Source: Oligoflexus tunisiensis
GTDB taxonomy: Bacteria; Bdellovibrionota_B; Oligoflexia; Oligoflexales; Oligoflexaceae
Direction of reading: 5' to 3'
DNA: 64,000 nucleotides
Assembly (NCBI RefSeq): GCF_001748245.1
Contig: NZ_BDFO01000001.1
Span: 5,030,483-5,094,482, forward strand
Below, piece by piece: positions 60,288 through 64,000 of the stretch. The translations under genes were made by a program, and so were the position numbers. How positions within the stretch are numbered: position 1 is the first letter of the stretch; each line of letters begins with the position of its first letter. The notes under the pieces were generated by a model. The model was not told the origin of the DNA. It saw only the letters and a program-made list of their open reading frames with translations, and made no database searches.

Positions 60288-60881
60288 GTGGCTGAACAAC
60301 GCGTTGTCGTTCCTGGTCCCAACCGCAAGCATCTGATCGCTGTCATGGTTTTCCTGGTGATCTCCGGGGGTATCATCGCCTTCTTCTATCGCGGGCTCTC
60401 GCATCCCGCTGATAAGAATATTCCTTCGGCTTTTCTGGGCAAAACCGCCATGCCCTTCGAGGTCACCTGGCTGCAGGGGCAGGAGCACCTGGGCCATGGG
60501 GCTGAAGCCAAAACCTTTTCCCTGGCTGATTTCAAGGGCCGTCCCTTGATCCTGAACTTCTGGGCCAGCTGGTGCTACAGCTGCCGCGAGGAGGCCCGGG
60601 ATTTTGAGGCCTTCTGGCAACGCTACAAGGACAAGGGCATCATGGTCGCGGGTATCGCGATTCAGGATACACCGGATGCGGCCATGCAGTTTGCCAAAGC
60701 CTATGGCAAGACCTATATGCTGGGCCTGGATACCGAGGACGGCAAGGCCGCGATCGATTACGGTGTCACCGGTGTGCCGGAGACTTTTATCATCGACCGC
60801 AATGGTGTGGTGATTCACAAGGAAGCGGGTCCCATGACCGCCGAAAAGCTGGCGAGCTTTGCCGATCGACTTCTGCAGTAG
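60288..60881 (+). CDS. ccmG: Thiol-disulphide reductase CcmG/DsbE-like
   Basis: The 197-residue protein starts at GTG 60288, 6 bases after AAGGAG, with a membrane anchor (about 16-33, LIAVMVFLVISGGIIAFFY) and a thioredoxin domain with FWASWCYSCREEARDF (Cys96, Cys99) and GVTGVPETFII, the cis-Pro region. Keeps the apocytochrome CxxCH thiols reduced for haem ligation. It is the last gene before the terminator. CcmF and CcmH, also needed in System I, are not in this window. Confidence 0.87.
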   Translation: MAEQRVVVPGPNRKHLIAVMVFLVISGGIIAFFYRGLSHPADKNIPSAFLGKTAMPFEVTWLQGQEHLGHGAEAKTFSLADFKGRPLILNFWASWCYSCREEARDFEAFWQRYKDKGIMVAGIAIQDTPDAAMQFAKAYGKTYMLGLDTEDGKAAIDYGVTGVPETFIIDRNGVVIHKEAGPMTAEKLASFADRLLQ

Positions 60882-60905
60882 AGGCTGCGTCAGGACCGTT
60901 TATGA

Positions 60906-60933
60906 AAAAAGGGCACTCCAAGGTGCCCTTTTT
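60906..60933. terminator. Bidirectional intrinsic terminator after the Ccm operon
   Basis: AAAAAGGGCAC and GTGCCCTTTTT form an 11-bp stem with loop TCCAAG, 24 bases beyond the ccmG stop. The A/T arms serve both strands and can also end the small minus-strand gene at 60953. Confidence 0.88.
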
Positions 60934-60952
60934 GATTTCACCTAAAAAGCGA

Positions 60953-61102
60953 TCAGTCGAGCCAGCCCACTTTATCCGAGATAAAACCTACTGTATAAGC
61001 CACGATAAGGAAGGGCGAAACGAGGCCCATAAAAATAAAGATCGGGGCAACATCCAGAAAGTCTTTAAACGATTCGATATGGAAGTCTTCGGCGGTAAAC
61101 AT
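60953..61102 (-). CDS. Small membrane protein (49 residues)
   Basis: A minus-strand frame starts at the ATG at 61102, nine bases after a perfect AAGGAG, and encodes 49 residues: an amphipathic acidic start (MFTAEDFHIESFKDFL), one membrane segment (FIFMGLVSPFLIVAYTVGFI) and a short tail (SDKVGWLD). A bidirectional terminator follows 19 bases later. The strong ribosome site, membrane segment and terminator together support a real gene. Function unknown; adjacency to the cytochrome maturation operon suggests a respiratory context but does not prove it. Confidence 0.65.
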   Translation of the reverse strand: MFTAEDFHIESFKDFLDVAPIFIFMGLVSPFLIVAYTVGFISDKVGWLD

Positions 61103-61200
61103 CGTAGCTGGCTCCTTGGATTAGCCTTTTAGGCAGACCGAATCAAAATCAAGGCCTTGAGTATAGGGCGAAGCGTGTGAACTTGAAAGGAAAGAATTCG

Positions 61201-62121
61201 ATGTATCAAGCTGGCCGATGGCGTTCCCTCCTGTCTGTCCTGTTCCTCAGCACCTGGGCGCTGCTCCACTGGTCGTCCTGCGTCACACCTTCAGGCAGCG
61301 CGACGCGTCAGGGCCTGATCTGGGAAGCCACACGCGGCCAGCAGGTCGTGACTTTGGTTGGAACCATGCACGTGGGCGTCCGGCCGGATGAAATTCCCAA
61401 GGGCCTGTGGACCCGTCTGGAAGCCGCGGATACCGTGGTGACGGAAGTTGATTTGGCTGGTATGAATGGGGCGCTCGTCCGGCGCTTTCTTATTCTGCCG
61501 GAGGGGCAGAATCTGAAAACCATGCTCGGGGCCGCGGACTGGCTGCGCTTTCGCAGCACCGTTCAGGAAGCCTTTCCGCAATCCACGGAGGGACAGCTCC
61601 AGCGTATGACACCCCTTGCCGCCTGCAGCAATCTGATGCTGGCCGAAGCCCAGCTGGCTCAGAAGGCCGAGGCGCAAGCCGGTGAAGCCCAACCGAACAT
61701 GCACGATCAGGTTTCGATGGATCAGTACATCATCGAAGTTTCACGCGAAAAAAAGAAAACGCTCAAGACGTTTGAAACCCTGGAGGAACAGTTCACCTTC
61801 CTCGACAAGGTCTTCACCATCGATCAGCTGCGCGAGATGCTGGCGGAAAGCTCCGAGAATCGACAGTACTACACGCAGCTCGCCAAATCCTTCAAGGCCG
61901 GTGACTCAGCCACCATTGATGGCATGATCGCCATGATGCCGGCTCAACTGCGGGAGACGCTGCTCGACCAGCGCAATGAAAGCTGGGGCCGCAAAATGCC
62001 GAGTGTGCTCGGACCGCACAACACGTTTATCGCCGTCGGTGCCGCGCATCTCGGGGGCAGCAAGGGTCTGCTCAGCATTCTGGAAGCGCAGGGTTTTCAG
62101 CTGCGACCTTTGAAACTTTAA
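61201..62121 (+). CDS. TraB/GumN-family exported protein
   Basis: The 306-residue product has an export signal ending near HWSSC, possibly a lipobox. The TraB/PrgY/GumN family pattern is present: LVGTMHVGVRP near residue 52 (GxxH motif), VVTEVDLAG, FTFLDKVFTID and IAVGAAHLGG near 281 (second GxxH). The family has a haem-/metal-linked hydrolase-like fold (Tiki-related) and unclear substrates. AGGAAAG lies upstream of the ATG at 61201. It is followed by the helicase gene after 10 bases. Confidence 0.8.
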   Translation: MYQAGRWRSLLSVLFLSTWALLHWSSCVTPSGSATRQGLIWEATRGQQVVTLVGTMHVGVRPDEIPKGLWTRLEAADTVVTEVDLAGMNGALVRRFLILPEGQNLKTMLGAADWLRFRSTVQEAFPQSTEGQLQRMTPLAACSNLMLAEAQLAQKAEAQAGEAQPNMHDQVSMDQYIIEVSREKKKTLKTFETLEEQFTFLDKVFTIDQLREMLAESSENRQYYTQLAKSFKAGDSATIDGMIAMMPAQLRETLLDQRNESWGRKMPSVLGPHNTFIAVGAAHLGGSKGLLSILEAQGFQLRPLKL

Positions 62122-62131
62122 GAGGCCCATC

Positions 62132-64000
62132 ATGAAACGCGACAGCGCGACCTTTTTCAAGGAACTCAAAGGCCTTCTCGACCTGGAAACGGCCGCGGAA
62201 AAAGAGCGTTTTTTACAGGTTCTCGCGCTGCAGTCCCCCGAGCAGCGTGAGGCCAGCGGCACCTGCCTCACCGCCCTGACGGTGGAGGATGAATACCCCG
62301 GACTCGGCGGCCGCTTTATTCTGGTGCTGCGCAAGGCCTCGCGGGGAGCGCTGCCCTGGACCAAACTCGATGCCGGGGATCCGGTCATCCTTTCAGGCAA
62401 ACCGGAAGGCCAGAGTTGGAACGGTCGCGCCGTCGTCGCCGAGCGTCACGCTCAGGTCATTCACATCGCCTTTGAAGAGCCGCCCCCGGATCTGGAGGAC
62501 GCCGGTCCCTTGCAGCTGGATCTCTCCTTTGACGAGAGCACGCGCCGCAAGGAACGCCAGGCCCTGGATACCGTGATGCTGGCCAAGGGCAATCGACTCG
62601 CGGAGCTGCGGGATATTTTTCTCGGCCTGAAAACGCCTGCGGAAGAATCCTGGGACGGCGAACTCAGGCTGCAAACTCCTTTGAATGACACGCAACGAGC
62701 GGCGGTAAAAAAAGCCCTGGACGCACGCGATGTGGCCATCGTTCACGGCCCGCCGGGAACCGGCAAGACCACCACGCTCGTGGAAATCATTCGTCACTCC
62801 ATACAACCGCAAGGCAAAATTCTCGTGACCGCATCGAGCAACCTCGGTGTGGACAATCTCCTGGAAAAACTTATTCAAACAGGAATCAAGGCCGTGCGTC
62901 TCGGTCACCCGGCGCGCGTGATGGAAGCCCTGCGCATTCACACGCTGGATTACAAGGCGGAAAAACATGAGGATGCGCGCCTCGCCCGCAAAATGATGAA
63001 GGAAGCCGCGGTTCTGATTCAACAGGCCCGCCGCTACACAAGGGCCGCCCCGGCCAAGGGTTCCAAACAGGCCCTCTGGAGCGAAGCCAAGGCGCTGATG
63101 GCCGATGCCCGCAAACTCGAAACCCGGGCGGTGGAACGCGTGCTGGACGAGGCGGAGGTGATCTGCGCCACCACCACTGGGCTGGATCCCTTTGTGCTGG
63201 GTTCACGCCGTTTTTCGCTCGTGGTCCTGGATGAAGCCGGTCAATGCACCGAGCCCAATGCCTGGATTCCTCTGCAGCGCGCGGACAAGCTCGTCTGTGG
63301 CGGCGATCATTGCCAGCTACCGCCCACCATCCTGTCCCTCGAGGCCGCGCACCAGGGCCTGAACGTCAGTCTTATGGAGCGGCTGGTGCATCAGCATGGA
63401 GATTTGATTACCACGCGCCTGGATGTGCAGTATCGCATGAATACCGCGATCATGAATTTTTCCTCGCAGGAATTTTATGAGGGCGCCTTGATCGCCGCGG
63501 AATCGGTCGAGGATCGTCGTCTGCCTCACGAGGCGCCGCTGCTGTGGATTGATACGGCCGGGGCGGGCTTTGAAGAGGAGGCTGAAAAGGAAAGCGGCAG
63601 CCGCTTCAACCCCAAGGAGGCATCGGTCATTCTTTACCGCGTGCGCCAGCTTCAGGAGCAGGGCCTGCAACCCGGGCAGCTGGCGGTGATCACGCCTTAT
63701 GCGGCGCAGGCGCGTTACCTGCGGGCGCAGCTCAGTGACTCAGGCATTGAAGTGGATACGATCGATGGCTTTCAAGGCCGGGAAAAGGATGCCGTGCTCA
63801 TTTCCCTCGTGCGTTCCAACGAGGATCAGGAGGTCGGCTTTCTCAAGGAAACGCGGCGTTTGAATGTGGCCCTGACGCGGGCCCGCTGCCATATGACGGT
63901 GGTGGGGGATAGCGCCACGCTCAGTGTTCATCCGTTTCTGCAAAGACTCATGCAGTACTTTGAATCGAACGTGGCCTGGTTTAGCATTTGGGAAATCGCT
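62132..64000 (+). CDS. SF1 DNA/RNA helicase (UPF1/IGHMBP2-like), C-terminus cut off
   Basis: The frame starts at the ATG at 62132, 6 bases after AGAGG, and is open to the window end (623 codons). It has superfamily 1B helicase motifs in order: Q-motif-like LNDTQRAAVKKAL, Walker A VHGPPGTGKTT near 206, Ia TASSNLGVDNLLEKL, Walker B LVVLDEAGQCTEPN, III GDHCQLPPTIL, IV QYRMNTAIMNF, V TIDGFQGREKDAVLISLVRS, VI RLNVALTRARCHMTVVGD. An N-terminal OB-like part precedes the motor. This is the UPF1/IGHMBP2-type arrangement, probably an RNA/DNA unwinding enzyme in the cytoplasm. It follows the TraB gene by 10 bases. Confidence 0.88.
   Translation, partial: MKRDSATFFKELKGLLDLETAAEKERFLQVLALQSPEQREASGTCLTALTVEDEYPGLGGRFILVLRKASRGALPWTKLDAGDPVILSGKPEGQSWNGRAVVAERHAQVIHIAFEEPPPDLEDAGPLQLDLSFDESTRRKERQALDTVMLAKGNRLAELRDIFLGLKTPAEESWDGELRLQTPLNDTQRAAVKKALDARDVAIVHGPPGTGKTTTLVEIIRHSIQPQGKILVTASSNLGVDNLLEKLIQTGIKAVRLGHPARVMEALRIHTLDYKAEKHEDARLARKMMKEAAVLIQQARRYTRAAPAKGSKQALWSEAKALMADARKLETRAVERVLDEAEVICATTTGLDPFVLGSRRFSLVVLDEAGQCTEPNAWIPLQRADKLVCGGDHCQLPPTILSLEAAHQGLNVSLMERLVHQHGDLITTRLDVQYRMNTAIMNFSSQEFYEGALIAAESVEDRRLPHEAPLLWIDTAGAGFEEEAEKESGSRFNPKEASVILYRVRQLQEQGLQPGQLAVITPYAAQARYLRAQLSDSGIEVDTIDGFQGREKDAVLISLVRSNEDQEVGFLKETRRLNVALTRARCHMTVVGDSATLSVHPFLQRLMQYFESNVAWFSIWEIA

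Overview
The window is moderately GC-rich, densely coded DNA from a Gram-negative bacterium. It encodes many lipoproteins, outer-membrane barrels, a TonB-dependent receptor, a Lol-like transporter, a PilT/PilU ATPase and a System I cytochrome c maturation locus. A TIGR04552-like gene, a stressosome operon and many paralogous secreted proteins of unknown function suggest the Bdellovibrionota/Oligoflexia or Myxococcota side of the old Deltaproteobacteria. This placement is inferred from gene content only; no rRNA is present. I saw no tRNA, CRISPR array, insertion sequence or prophage.

Layout. 1-3173 (-): four tandem diverged paralogous exported proteins, the first cut by the window edge. 3450-8407 (-): four-gene operon of haem c proteins, a small lipoprotein and a DUF1501 protein, ended by a terminator at 3406-3430. 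8701-18161 (-): five-gene operon headed by a 2212-residue iterative-type polyketide synthase, followed by a LolA-like protein, a DUF1302-like barrel, a DUF4188-like protein and a DUF2141 protein, ended by a strong terminator; a LolD/LolC-like ABC pair (18568-20455, +) diverges from it. 20827-31518: unknown helical protein, PilT/PilU, four small related lipoproteins, glycerol-3-phosphate dehydrogenase, PilZ protein, metalloprotease, recombinase-fold protein and a lipoprotein. 31578-42669: recA with an EI24/CysZ gene, a K+/H+ antiporter, DUF4862, a TonB receptor and stress proteins. 43039-48950 (+): stressosome operon RsbR-RsbS-RsbT-(ATPase+PP2C)-(RsbT-like+histidine kinase)-hybrid kinase. 49026-54293: Cys-rich secreted protein, CHASE2-PP2C, RelA/SpoT-fold protein, thioredoxin. 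54516-60881 (+): nine-gene operon of beta-propeller, unknown protein, barrel and ccmABCDEG. 60953-64000: small membrane protein, TraB/GumN protein, and an SF1 helicase cut by the window end.

How the parts connect (inference). The synthase cluster looks like a self-contained make-and-export unit: an enediyne-like megasynthase with two C-terminal hot-dog domains beside an inner-membrane Lol-like ABC, a periplasmic LolA-like carrier and an outer-membrane barrel. The Ccm operon could mature the c-type cytochromes of the 3450-8407 operon. The stressosome operon ends in two kinases, so its output is probably phosphorelay rather than a sigma factor.

The strongest candidates for something undescribed are the synthase/Lol cluster, the stressosome kinase with a degenerate RsbT-like domain, the shared FCTREY Cys-rich domain, and the TTCGAA-type repeats in front of the Ccm-containing operon.
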